Positions 26,059 through 35,004 of a DNA stretch of 64,000 nucleotides are shown in pieces. The position numbers and the translations under genes are program-made. Below the pieces are notes generated by a model. That model did not search any database. It worked only from the letters and a program-made list of their open reading frames with translations, and was not told where the DNA came from. The stretch's first letter is position 1; the number at the start of each line of letters is the position of its first letter. The stretch covers positions 434,001 through 498,000 of the forward strand of contig CAVXRO010000014.1 of the NCBI GenBank assembly GCA_963764235.1. Reading direction: 5' to 3'. The stretch is from DATFVA01 sp963764235 (GTDB lineage: Bacteria > Bacteroidota > Ignavibacteria > Ignavibacteriales > Ignavibacteriaceae).

Positions 26059-28359
26059 TTATTTCAGCAGCATCAGCTTTTTGGCCGATATGAAGTCACC
26101 AGCCTTAATACGGTAGATATAAATACCGCTGGCAAGGTTTCCCGCATTAAAATCGACATCTACAATTCCAGCAGAGGCTACTTTATCAAAAAGTGTCATA
26201 ACTTCCCTTCCGAGCATGTCATATACCTTAATTTCAACCTTCTCTGAAACAGGCACCTGGAACCTAATTGTGGTAACAGGATTAAATGGGTTAGGATAAT
26301 TCTGGTAAAGTGTATAGTTGAAATTCTTTACAGGACTATCTTCAACAGAAACAGGAACAATGAAATCTCCGGTGCCTCCGGCATCATTATATCTCTTCTT
26401 AAATTCCTGCATATACTGGTTAGCCATATCAAGGTCCTGTATAATCAATGTATTCTCATCATTATCGTTCTCTGCCGCTGATGACCAGTTATGTGAACCG
26501 GTAATTACATACGGTGAACTTTCGGGTAATGAAGCATCAACTATACTGTATTTATGGTGCAGTGTAGGTAAAGGATTATGCCACATATCTGCATACGCTG
26601 AAAGGTTAGCGAATTCTGACCCTGTAGCATTAACCTGGTCAATAACACCTTTGATATCAGTTACCCCCATGTTGTAACGCGAATGAATTGCTGCTTCGAT
26701 ATCGTCTCTTGTAAATACGTAGAGCGACATATAAATGCTCTGATCAGCGGAGTTAACCGTGTTTATTATTTTACCCGTTGTTCCGTCGGAAGGACTGAAG
26801 TAAAGCTGGACATCACGACCGCCTATATTAAAAAAATGAGGCGTATTATCTGTTTTCTGACTTCCGAATTTTGCATTGACAGGATCCGGGAAATCAGTAC
26901 TACTTCCCCACATCTCTTCAAACTCTGTCTGGTAAGCAGCAGTTATGGCAGGGTCATTTATCTCAACCACATTGTTCTTCCAGTTCAGCTCAGTTGAAGT
27001 TACGTTCCATGAACCTGTCCACAGCCAGTCATTAGAAGTTATTGTGTCCCGTGCATCAAAAATAAAAAACTTGTTGTGCATGATGCCGCTGAGATTGGAA
27101 GGACGCTGACTCATTAAAATACCAGCATCAAGCAGAGCTTGCATACTATTCTGTATCGTCCTGTAATCATAGACCACTCTAACTTTAACTCCGCGGGTTT
27201 TAGCAAGAATAATGGCATCAGCAACATCCTGCATTCCGAAGAAGCTGTATAACGCAAGGTCGATTGAATAATGAGCCTCATTTATCCTGCTGATCAGCAA
27301 AGCTTTAAAATCCTCGTTCCCATGTGCAGAATTTCCTGGTATTGCTACAGTGGTATCAACCGAAAAATTAAAGTACACCTGCATACCGCCTATACTAGTA
27401 TCATTTGAAGCAGTAGTCACATTCTGAAGAGAACTCTCACTCCTTCCTACAGAGTTATCCGAGATTGCCTTGAAATAATACTTTGTGGCGGGCTGCAAAC
27501 CAGATACAGGAACAGCATGATAAGTCGTATCATTATTGACAATAACCGAATCCATTTCGAGTAAGGGCGTCAAACCATATTTAACCTGGCTGTTGCCGTT
27601 CCTTGCGGTATTGAAATATACCGTAAAAGAAGAGGTATCGATATCAGAGGCAAAAACAGGATTAATGATAAGGGGAGCACCATCATATACCAGATCACCA
27701 ATAAAACGAGGAAACAACTGATACCCGGAGCTGTATGGAGGTGAATTGTCGTACTGCTGAAGTATACCGATAATGTCTATTTCCCCGGATGGAATCGGTG
27801 TACCAATAATCGTATTAACATCGTTATCTATTCTTATTGCTGAAGAACCTGTAGCATCTGTTATAGTATAATTTGAATTGCCGGCAAAGTTTCCGCTCCC
27901 TGATAGCGTTACATTATTTATACGAATAAGCTTTCCTTCATGTTCTTCAAACCCGTTCCATTCCTGATTATTTATATCGCTAATAGTAATAACCTCAGGA
28001 TCGATCTGATGTCCGGATGAAATTATTTCAAACGAAGCTCCTGCGTTGGTGTCGTAATCCAGTTCTGTCAGACCGTTAAACTGAGTTATAGCTGCTGTAA
28101 CCACCACTGAATCGCCCAGGTTTACTGAGGCCGGAAAACCGGTGCCGTAAACACATATTCCTGCCGTGTTATCCTGTATTGATGCAGGTCCCGAAGATCC
28201 AAACTGATTTGAGGATGTCACCACACCTGAGACAGTAACAGTCTGTCCCAGCATCTGAGGTGAGCCATTTGAATCATTAACTCGGATATCCGAAATAGGT
28301 ACCTGTGAGTATGTAAGTGTGGTAAACAGTACTAAGAGTATAGTAAGTATTTTTGTCAT
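26059..28359 (-). CDS. Secreted phospholipase D-like protein with OB-fold domain and T9SS sorting domain
   Basis: This 766-residue protein has a signal peptide (ILTILLVLFTTLTYSQ). Next comes an OB-fold domain of the type seen in extracellular nucleases (about 20-215, GQTVTVSGVVTSSNQFG), then a fibronectin III-like domain (about 230-320), then a phospholipase D superfamily domain with both HxKxxxxD motifs (HNKFFIFD near 427, HHKYSIVD near 599) and ITGSHNWS. The last 80 residues are a type A sorting domain (LYQNYPNPFNPVTTIRF, final KLMLLK) for T9SS export. The PLD family includes lipases and nucleases; the OB fold leans toward nucleic acid, but the substrate is not shown. Its ATG overlaps the stop of the preceding lipoprotein gene, and a terminator follows. 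Confidence 0.88.
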   Translation of the reverse strand: MTKILTILLVLFTTLTYSQVPISDIRVNDSNGSPQMLGQTVTVSGVVTSSNQFGSSGPASIQDNTAGICVYGTGFPASVNLGDSVVVTAAITQFNGLTELDYDTNAGASFEIISSGHQIDPEVITISDINNQEWNGFEEHEGKLIRINNVTLSGSGNFAGNSNYTITDATGSSAIRIDNDVNTIIGTPIPSGEIDIIGILQQYDNSPPYSSGYQLFPRFIGDLVYDGAPLIINPVFASDIDTSSFTVYFNTARNGNSQVKYGLTPLLEMDSVIVNNDTTYHAVPVSGLQPATKYYFKAISDNSVGRSESSLQNVTTASNDTSIGGMQVYFNFSVDTTVAIPGNSAHGNEDFKALLISRINEAHYSIDLALYSFFGMQDVADAIILAKTRGVKVRVVYDYRTIQNSMQALLDAGILMSQRPSNLSGIMHNKFFIFDARDTITSNDWLWTGSWNVTSTELNWKNNVVEINDPAITAAYQTEFEEMWGSSTDFPDPVNAKFGSQKTDNTPHFFNIGGRDVQLYFSPSDGTTGKIINTVNSADQSIYMSLYVFTRDDIEAAIHSRYNMGVTDIKGVIDQVNATGSEFANLSAYADMWHNPLPTLHHKYSIVDASLPESSPYVITGSHNWSSAAENDNDENTLIIQDLDMANQYMQEFKKRYNDAGGTGDFIVPVSVEDSPVKNFNYTLYQNYPNPFNPVTTIRFQVPVSEKVEIKVYDMLGREVMTLFDKVASAGIVDVDFNAGNLASGIYIYRIKAGDFISAKKLMLLK

Positions 28360-29444
28360 CTGATATCCGTTGATAAAATGAAACGTAAAATCCGGTTATT
28401 GCCTGAATCAGCTATGTATAATGTTTTATTGAAGAAGGCTGTGCCTGAAGGTTTATCAAAAACTTCACTTCCGCCGAATGCCTGGAGAAGATCACCGAAA
28501 GGATTAAATCTGTAAACACTGTCTTTAGCCATGTCGGCTACTATAATATTCTGGGCATTATCCAGCGTTACTCCTTCAGGTCTTTCAAATCTGTTTGGCG
28601 ACATTAGTTCAGAACTTTGAGGTGAAATATAGTTCAGGTACCCGGTATAATCCCTTGTATCTACAAACTGCAGCCACTGAACTTTGAAATTTGTATTACC
28701 GGTAAGAGTGGTAATAACATCATAATTTGTTTTATTAAATGAAATGATGGAGCTTAGTCCGTAGGCAGACAAAACACCGGCTCCTATAGGATCAATGTTG
28801 CCCACCCTGCCCCTCAGGGAATCTTTCCGGGTTCCATCAGGTAATTCTTTTACGACAAAAGAAAGGATAGAGTTATCAGGATCGATCAAAGTATTGTTGT
28901 GAGGACCGGTCCTTGCGACATAATAAGAATTATCATAAAAAACGGCTACTCCGGTATACTGCCTTTCAGGATTATTTATATCGGAATTTGAACGCGGCAA
29001 TATCATTTTAGCAGGAGCATTTGAAATGATATGCCCCGCTGAACGCATGTCAAGTTTATATACGGCACTCAATGTATCTTCCTGACCGGAAATCACTGTA
29101 TCCAATTTTGCACATACGAACAGATTGAGTTCATAATCCTGCGCCAGGGCGACAGGATGTAATATACTCCGCGTTCCAAGAATATCTCCGTTCAGATTCA
29201 GCATTACCACTCTGTCATTATCTGTATCTGCCACATATATAAAAGGTTCTCTTCCGACCATTATATCCTGAGGATTATTAAAGCCTACCCACGCAGGATT
29301 AAGCTGAACATAGACTGTATCGCCGCTTATATTTCCCTGGCCTGAGTTCGGGTCAACAAGCTGATCTACATTGAATTTCCGGTCGCACCCCTGCAGGAGA
29401 AGAAATACAGAAGTCAAAATCAAAAAATAGCTTTTCATTTTCAT
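28356..29444 (-). CDS. Beta-propeller (NHL-like) lipoprotein
   Basis: The 362-residue protein starts with a lipoprotein signal (ILTSVFLLLQGC, lipobox LQGC). It continues with repeats of the NHL or six-bladed propeller type, such as NPQDIMVGREPFIYVADTDN near residue 58, RPEGVTLDNAQNIIVADMAK near 285 and KPSGTAFFNKTLYIADSGNN near 330. These folds bind ligands or proteins and seldom act as enzymes. Both ends overlap neighbouring genes by four bases, which argues that it works with the PorV-like protein upstream and the secreted PLD-like protein downstream. Its partner is unknown. Confidence 0.85.
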   Translation of the reverse strand: MKMKSYFLILTSVFLLLQGCDRKFNVDQLVDPNSGQGNISGDTVYVQLNPAWVGFNNPQDIMVGREPFIYVADTDNDRVVMLNLNGDILGTRSILHPVALAQDYELNLFVCAKLDTVISGQEDTLSAVYKLDMRSAGHIISNAPAKMILPRSNSDINNPERQYTGVAVFYDNSYYVARTGPHNNTLIDPDNSILSFVVKELPDGTRKDSLRGRVGNIDPIGAGVLSAYGLSSIISFNKTNYDVITTLTGNTNFKVQWLQFVDTRDYTGYLNYISPQSSELMSPNRFERPEGVTLDNAQNIIVADMAKDSVYRFNPFGDLLQAFGGSEVFDKPSGTAFFNKTLYIADSGNNRILRFILSTDIR

Positions 29445-30421
29445 AAACCGAGTATAATTGAAAATCTGTGAGCAGAACCCAGCCTTGCGAAATTCGAATA
29501 CGCATAATCAAACGTAAACTCAGCGATAGAGATAGGTACCTTAACTCCTGCTCCGAAAGTATAATTCTGTTCATCAACATTAAACTTATAGCCTCCCCGC
29601 AGAAAGAACATCTGTTTCCAGGTATATTCAAGTCCTGTTGAAACGTTTTCACTGTTATCATTTGGATGATTAAGCTGGATTGCAGTGGTTATTTTATTCA
29701 TATCATCTTCATAAGGTTCGAAGGCAAAACCAATCCGGAATACTGTCGGCGGGGAAAATGACTGCCATTCAGATATTTTCCGTTTACCGACTAGCACAAC
29801 ATCCCCGTCAGGAGCAAGCTGATTTCCGAAATTAGAAACTGTAACGGCGAACCTTGTTGAACCCAATCCTGTCCGGTAAAAAGTACCAAGGTCTATCATC
29901 ACTCCCCGCATTTTCAGCTTGTCGAGAGTTTCCTCGATATATCTCACTGAGCCGCCGAAACTGAACTGGTCCGTCATCCTGCGAGAATAAGTTACTGCAA
30001 GGGCGAGATCACCAAACCCGAAATATTCACCGGTACCAAAAGGAGCATATTCAGTGGTAACCGGCATATCTTTCATTGATAATGATGTCAGTGCAACACC
30101 GAATGAATTATTTTCATCAAGATGATAGACCGCACCGATAAAATCATGATTTATATCGGCGATCCATTCATTGTGGGAGAAGAAAATTTCATTATCCTTA
30201 AACTCCGATAACCCGGCAGGATTCCAGTATAAGGCTGATGCATCATTTGCTAAAGCAACGAAAGCATCACCAAGAGCCGATGCTCTTCCACCGACGCCGA
30301 TTTTCAAAAATTGTGCAGTGGAAATACCGGCCCGTTGACCTCCAAGCACGGGAAATAACTGAGCTCTCGTCTCAAATAAACTTGTAAGCAAAAATAAAAT
30401 TAGTAATACTCTTTTCATCAT
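29441..30421 (-). CDS. PorV/PorQ-family outer membrane protein
   Basis: The 326-residue protein has a signal peptide (LLILFLLTSLFETRAQ) and the family N-terminus (GISTAQFLKIGVGGRASALG, then DASALYWNPAGLS), followed by amphipathic beta strands to a terminal aromatic-containing strand (RFSIILGL). In known T9SS systems PorV is the outer-membrane shuttle that binds C-terminal signals and hands cargo to the attachment complex (family knowledge). Having such a protein within an operon that also encodes a T9SS cargo suggests a dedicated, paralogous version. The stop of the preceding receptor gene overlaps the start (TGATG); ATGs at 30421 and 30418 are both possible. Confidence 0.88.
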   Translation of the reverse strand: MMKRVLLILFLLTSLFETRAQLFPVLGGQRAGISTAQFLKIGVGGRASALGDAFVALANDASALYWNPAGLSEFKDNEIFFSHNEWIADINHDFIGAVYHLDENNSFGVALTSLSMKDMPVTTEYAPFGTGEYFGFGDLALAVTYSRRMTDQFSFGGSVRYIEETLDKLKMRGVMIDLGTFYRTGLGSTRFAVTVSNFGNQLAPDGDVVLVGKRKISEWQSFSPPTVFRIGFAFEPYEDDMNKITTAIQLNHPNDNSENVSTGLEYTWKQMFFLRGGYKFNVDEQNYTFGAGVKVPISIAEFTFDYAYSNFARLGSAHRFSIILGL

Positions 30422-33258
30422 CAAAACCTCAGACTGACTCCAAGTTTCACATTTCTTCTCGTTAAATATCTGGCAGGATTATAAGGATATGCAGAAATCG
30501 GAGCCTGTAAATCAGGGTACCTCGGATCATTCCATGATATGGGGACATTATCCCCTGTTTCATATGCCTTTCCGGTTACCGGGTTTATTATTGCGGAATT
30601 TTGGGTGTCAAACAGGTTATTGACTTCGACCGAGACAGAAAACTGGAGGCCGCTTATATCAATATATTTTTCGAAATTCAGATCGACCCAGAACCAGTCG
30701 TCACCAATCTTTGTATTCCTGTCATTCTGTATATAGTCATATTCCGGTCTTCCGTCGGCATTGTAGCTTCCCGTAAATACCGCAGGCGTATATCTTTTAC
30801 CTGATTCATAGAACATACGTACATAAAAATTATAATCATCAAGTATCCCGTTACCGAATCCGAATAAAGCATTATTTTTTTCTACGTAAAAATTAGTGGT
30901 AACGTTTATCGTTAAGGGTCTGTCCCACGAAAGATAAGTTTCCTTGATATTTTCATTTAATGTTCCCTGGGCAACAAGTACACCTTCATCCGGTGATGAA
31001 CTTTTTCCTGTTACAATAGCATAAGACGCGGATGCATCACCGGTAAACCATTTGTTAATCCTTTTCTTGTATTCGATTTCCAGACCGCGCGACCGGGCAT
31101 AATCTGAATTGACGTAGGTTATAAAACTTTGTGTAACAAACCGTCCCGAATTTATTTTGGCAGTACGTGTAGTGACATAATCAAAGATATCCTTGTAATA
31201 TGCTGTAACTGTCAAAACGTCATCATTTGAAAACTGAGTTTTCAACCCGAGTTCATATGCGACAGTAGTTTCAGGATTCAGATCAGGATTTCCGAATTTC
31301 TGGAATGATGACTGTGCATTCAACGGGTTCAACTTGGCATAAACAAACTGGGGGTTAGGCCATTTACTGAAGTGGCCGTACGAAAAGAATAATGTCTGGT
31401 TATCAGAAACCGGGTGAGATATCCCAAGTCTTGGACTTAATCTAGCCTTAAACCTTCTGCCTCCAAACCATCCGAAAGTATCATCCTGGTATCTCGTCCG
31501 GATCTCATCAGGAATAGTTACAACATCAGGATTTTTTACCGCATCATCTACGTATTTACCTGGAAACCAGTAATCAAGCCGTAGTCCGAAGTTCAGGATC
31601 ATACCGCTGAAGTTAATATTATCCTGGGCATAAAATGCTCCCTGCGCGGGAAACACCCTGTATATATCATTATTCAGTCCGAGAGCACCCACCCATGGTT
31701 TGTATATATCCACAACCTGCATTTCCTGGAATTGAAAATTGAAGCCGGCTTTGAATTTATTCTTTTCATCGAAGAAGCTTGTCAAATCACCTTTAATTGA
31801 AGTCTCACTGAAAAAGTGATCTCTCCAGGTAGAGGGATTGCCAACATCCCAGAAACCATCACCTGGAATCACACCTACTGTATCCCTGTTCTGATTATAG
31901 TACTGGATCGGGAAGTTAACAATATCCTGGGGTTCGAGATATTGGTTCCAGTTATTTCCATTGGCATCGGCCCGCAGGTTTGTATAAAAATGATTCAGCT
32001 TTAGTTCATAAAAAGTTTTCGCATTTAAAGTATGAGTGACCGTAAATGAATGATATTCATTGTTGTGTGTAAATGTATTTGCCTGGTCGAGGATATTCTG
32101 GAATTCATATTGATACCCGGGACTGGGTTCTACATACTCAAGGTTTGTCTGCAATGACTGTGAATTCTGATTTATATCCACAGACTGATTATAGGAGTAA
32201 ACAAATTTCAATGTAGGTGTAGGTTTATAAGATATCTTCCCAAGCCAGAACCAGCTGTTTTCTGCTTCAGGTGCAAATCTTGTTCCGCCGAATGTAGAGG
32301 AGTAAAGTTGTTTTGCAGTCGGCTTGTAGTATCCCTGGGTAATACCATCACTGAATCCGGCGTGGAAACTGCCGAAAAAGGAAACTTCACCCGGAATGTT
32401 CACACCTAATGCCGGCAAAATGGAGGACGTGATTGGTTCCGGACCGCTGAGATTTGCGTCAGCTATGTTAATATTAAAAACGTGATTTGATTCAGGGTTA
32501 CCAAGATTGTCCCGCTTGTAAGAAACATATCCGCTATACTTTTCTCCCCCTTCCCTTGTTTTAACATTCACCACACCTGAAGTAGCCTGGCCGTATTCAG
32601 CATTAAATCCGCCGGTGATTACTTCAACTTCTTCAATGGCGTTTGCGCTTAACTCCAGTCCAAAGCCTGTTCCCGACAAAGGGTCCTGCACATTCACTCC
32701 ATCAAGAAGAAAAGCATTCTCATAGGATCTTCCGCCCCTGATGTGAATAGTATTATCGGTTTTAATAACGCCGGCCTGTTGAGTTACTACATCTTTTATA
32801 TTCTCAACAATTGATTTCTCAATATCTTCTCTAGAAATATCCTTTTTACTCTGTGTTTCTTCAACATCCATCAGGGGTTTTTCTCCCACCACGATAACAT
32901 CCTGACCAAGGCTTAAAACTGTTTCCTCGAGTTTAACATTTAATTCTTTGGTTTTGTTGGCTGATATTTCATATCCTGTATATTCAACAGTTTTATATCC
33001 AATAAGGGAAACCTGTATGTTGTACTCACCTTCTGATATTCCGTTTATTCTGAAGTTTCCGTTAATATCGGTGGCAGCCCCATAATATGTCCCTTTCAGA
33101 ATGATATTCACCCCGGGCAGTTCTTCGCCGGATCCTGCATCTGTGATTTTTCCTATCAGGCTGCCTTTGCCCTGACCAAAAATAAAAGTACTTCCAAACA
33201 AAGTAAGGATTAGAAGAAAGAATACTGATTTATGATTTAGCTGTAAAAAGAATATCAT
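30421..33258 (-). CDS. TonB-dependent receptor with carboxypeptidase-regulatory N-terminal domain
   Basis: This 945-residue outer-membrane receptor has a signal peptide, a CarboxypepD_reg-like domain (GKITDAGSGEELPGVNIILK, about 35-115), a plug domain (VTQQAGVIKTDNTIHIRGGR, then FLLDGVNVQDPLSG and GGFNAEYGQATSGVVNVKT), and a long beta barrel ending in RRNVKLGVSLRF. Such receptors import scarce ligands with energy from TonB. No TonB box can be named with certainty. It is not preceded by a SusD homologue; the partner gene upstream is the 527-residue lipoprotein, whose stop overlaps this start. Confidence 0.92.
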   Translation of the reverse strand: MIFFLQLNHKSVFFLLILTLFGSTFIFGQGKGSLIGKITDAGSGEELPGVNIILKGTYYGAATDINGNFRINGISEGEYNIQVSLIGYKTVEYTGYEISANKTKELNVKLEETVLSLGQDVIVVGEKPLMDVEETQSKKDISREDIEKSIVENIKDVVTQQAGVIKTDNTIHIRGGRSYENAFLLDGVNVQDPLSGTGFGLELSANAIEEVEVITGGFNAEYGQATSGVVNVKTREGGEKYSGYVSYKRDNLGNPESNHVFNINIADANLSGPEPITSSILPALGVNIPGEVSFFGSFHAGFSDGITQGYYKPTAKQLYSSTFGGTRFAPEAENSWFWLGKISYKPTPTLKFVYSYNQSVDINQNSQSLQTNLEYVEPSPGYQYEFQNILDQANTFTHNNEYHSFTVTHTLNAKTFYELKLNHFYTNLRADANGNNWNQYLEPQDIVNFPIQYYNQNRDTVGVIPGDGFWDVGNPSTWRDHFFSETSIKGDLTSFFDEKNKFKAGFNFQFQEMQVVDIYKPWVGALGLNNDIYRVFPAQGAFYAQDNINFSGMILNFGLRLDYWFPGKYVDDAVKNPDVVTIPDEIRTRYQDDTFGWFGGRRFKARLSPRLGISHPVSDNQTLFFSYGHFSKWPNPQFVYAKLNPLNAQSSFQKFGNPDLNPETTVAYELGLKTQFSNDDVLTVTAYYKDIFDYVTTRTAKINSGRFVTQSFITYVNSDYARSRGLEIEYKKRINKWFTGDASASYAIVTGKSSSPDEGVLVAQGTLNENIKETYLSWDRPLTINVTTNFYVEKNNALFGFGNGILDDYNFYVRMFYESGKRYTPAVFTGSYNADGRPEYDYIQNDRNTKIGDDWFWVDLNFEKYIDISGLQFSVSVEVNNLFDTQNSAIINPVTGKAYETGDNVPISWNDPRYPDLQAPISAYPYNPARYLTRRNVKLGVSLRF

Positions 33259-34838
33259 GGTACTAGTCCAAATTCATCAAAGAATACTTTTTCTAAAAGT
33301 TGATTAACTTTCATATTGCCGCCGTTGGCAATATGCAGAGGCACTCCAATAAAAAATAATCTTTTATCATTATTTATAAATGCAATCGGTCCGTCAACAT
33401 GTAAACCTGAAGGGCCATTACCTACTATATTATATACCGTCTGAGTAGTAGAGGAGGAATAAAAAGTTCTTACACTTCCGAGTGTTTCGGTAGTCTGTAA
33501 TGCAGGATACTGGTTCTCCGGTGAGACAGGAACAATATCTGCCGGGGAAAATACAAACGGAATACTCTTTCTCTGACCAAGTGAGTCGATAGGAAGAAAT
33601 AATTTCAATGTTGGAGCATCTACAGCAAAATCAGCAGAAGAATCCGCAAAGGTCATTGAAAACATAATACTTCCGTTGTGTCCGTTAGGGTCAATAAAAT
33701 TATTTGTTATGAGACTTAATAACGACAAATGCGGTGTCGCGTTCGAGTACCAGTACAAATATTTAAACAGCTTGATTGTCTGCGGGAAAGTAACATTCTG
33801 ATACGGCAGAGGAGTTTTTTGAAAATCGTATACTTCATACTTGCCTGCCAATGCCCCGCTGCCAATATCATTGAAAGCATTGTTGTAGAATGAAGTGATC
33901 TGACTGTTGATCGTCGGGAAGTCATCCACAATTAATAAATTGCCGTTCGGTTTTTTCACATACCAGGTATGACCTGAATCCGGCAGTGAGATCATTTTGG
34001 AATATGCTCCTGACAAATCTTTCGCCTGGATATAAATTCTGTTTGTATCGTTCAATACGATACCCTGCAGTCTGCTCTGAAAGATGTTCGACTCAGAACC
34101 ATTTATCAGTAATTCCAATTCAGGACTGGAAGAATTTAAATTAACCGGACGGATCGTTACGAGGTTCACATTTCCATCAAGAGCAACAAAATTTGTGGTA
34201 TCATTTAATGAAATATTTATATTAACTATCGTTTCGGCTCCATCCAGGTCATCAGAATTCCAGGCAAAAGTCATTACCGGGAAAGAAGTATCCGGAATAA
34301 GAGTTAATGGATTCCATGAAACTTCGGGGGGTGAATTCTTTATCGGAAACTTCAAATTTGCCGGTGAAGCATCTATAGATCCCATATCATAATATTTTTC
34401 ACCGCTGTCGTGTTTTCCGTTTCCGTTTGAATCATCAAAGGGTTCAGGTCCGTAATTAATATTATTCTGATCGACCTGGCCATCGTACGATCCGTTGCCG
34501 GAATTATCGACGGCAGATACCAGGAAATTATACGTTGTGTCAGAAGTTCCTATCGGCAAACTAAAAACACTGTCTGTTTTTGTAGTGAACGTCCAGGCAG
34601 AATCAATACCTTCCCACTTAAAATAATAGCCGACGATCAACCCGTCGGGATCATCTCCCCACCAGCTGATTTTCAGTCTGCTTCTCTGCTGAGCAATTGT
34701 ACTATCAGGAAACAGTGAAATAAAAGTATCAGGTGATTTGTTTCCCACGGGATTATCAACAATCGATTCTTTGCAGCTGAATAACAGGGTCCCCAGGATA
34801 AAAGGAATAAGTATTTTATAAATTGAATGCATTCTCAT
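33255..34838 (-). CDS. Large surface lipoprotein, fibronectin-like, function unknown
   Basis: The 527-residue protein starts with a lipoprotein signal (IYKILIPFILGTLLFSC, lipobox). A fibronectin III-like domain follows (KISWWGDDPDGLIVGYYFKW near residue 48; TYNFLVSAVDNSGNGSYDG). A second Ig-like stretch and an uncharacterised C-terminal half (from about 300) contain LLIVDDFPTINSQITSFYNN and resemble the fold of glutamine-amidotransferase-like secreted proteins only loosely. I use the ATG at 34838; a TTG one codon earlier is in frame. It occupies the position a SusD-like ligand binder would take before a TonB-dependent receptor, so ligand capture is a reasonable guess. Confidence 0.8.
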   Translation of the reverse strand: MRMHSIYKILIPFILGTLLFSCKESIVDNPVGNKSPDTFISLFPDSTIAQQRSRLKISWWGDDPDGLIVGYYFKWEGIDSAWTFTTKTDSVFSLPIGTSDTTYNFLVSAVDNSGNGSYDGQVDQNNINYGPEPFDDSNGNGKHDSGEKYYDMGSIDASPANLKFPIKNSPPEVSWNPLTLIPDTSFPVMTFAWNSDDLDGAETIVNINISLNDTTNFVALDGNVNLVTIRPVNLNSSSPELELLINGSESNIFQSRLQGIVLNDTNRIYIQAKDLSGAYSKMISLPDSGHTWYVKKPNGNLLIVDDFPTINSQITSFYNNAFNDIGSGALAGKYEVYDFQKTPLPYQNVTFPQTIKLFKYLYWYSNATPHLSLLSLITNNFIDPNGHNGSIMFSMTFADSSADFAVDAPTLKLFLPIDSLGQRKSIPFVFSPADIVPVSPENQYPALQTTETLGSVRTFYSSSTTQTVYNIVGNGPSGLHVDGPIAFINNDKRLFFIGVPLHIANGGNMKVNQLLEKVFFDEFGLVP

Positions 34839-34924
34839 CAAACTTTGAAAATATAATAACCGGATCGGTTTACATTTTTAATTAACATTTACGATACCGG
34901 GACAATAATCCTTCATCAAAAAAA

Positions 34925-34996
34925 CTTCCGGTTAGTTGTTAAAGAATGGCTGACTTTAATGAATTGAAGCCATCAAATTAAAACAACTAACCGGAA
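34925..34996 (-). terminator. Long nested hairpin terminator
   Basis: A perfect 15-bp inverted repeat (TTCCGGTTAGTTGTT 34925-34939 with its complement at 34982-34996) encloses 42 bases that hold an inner 6-bp stem (ATGGCT 34945-34950 with AGCCAT 34967-34972). On the minus strand it lies nine bases after the stop of the 707-residue gene and is followed, one base on, by six T. It separates that gene from the downstream lipoprotein operon. Confidence 0.85.
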
Positions 34997-35004
34997 CAAA
35001 ATTT

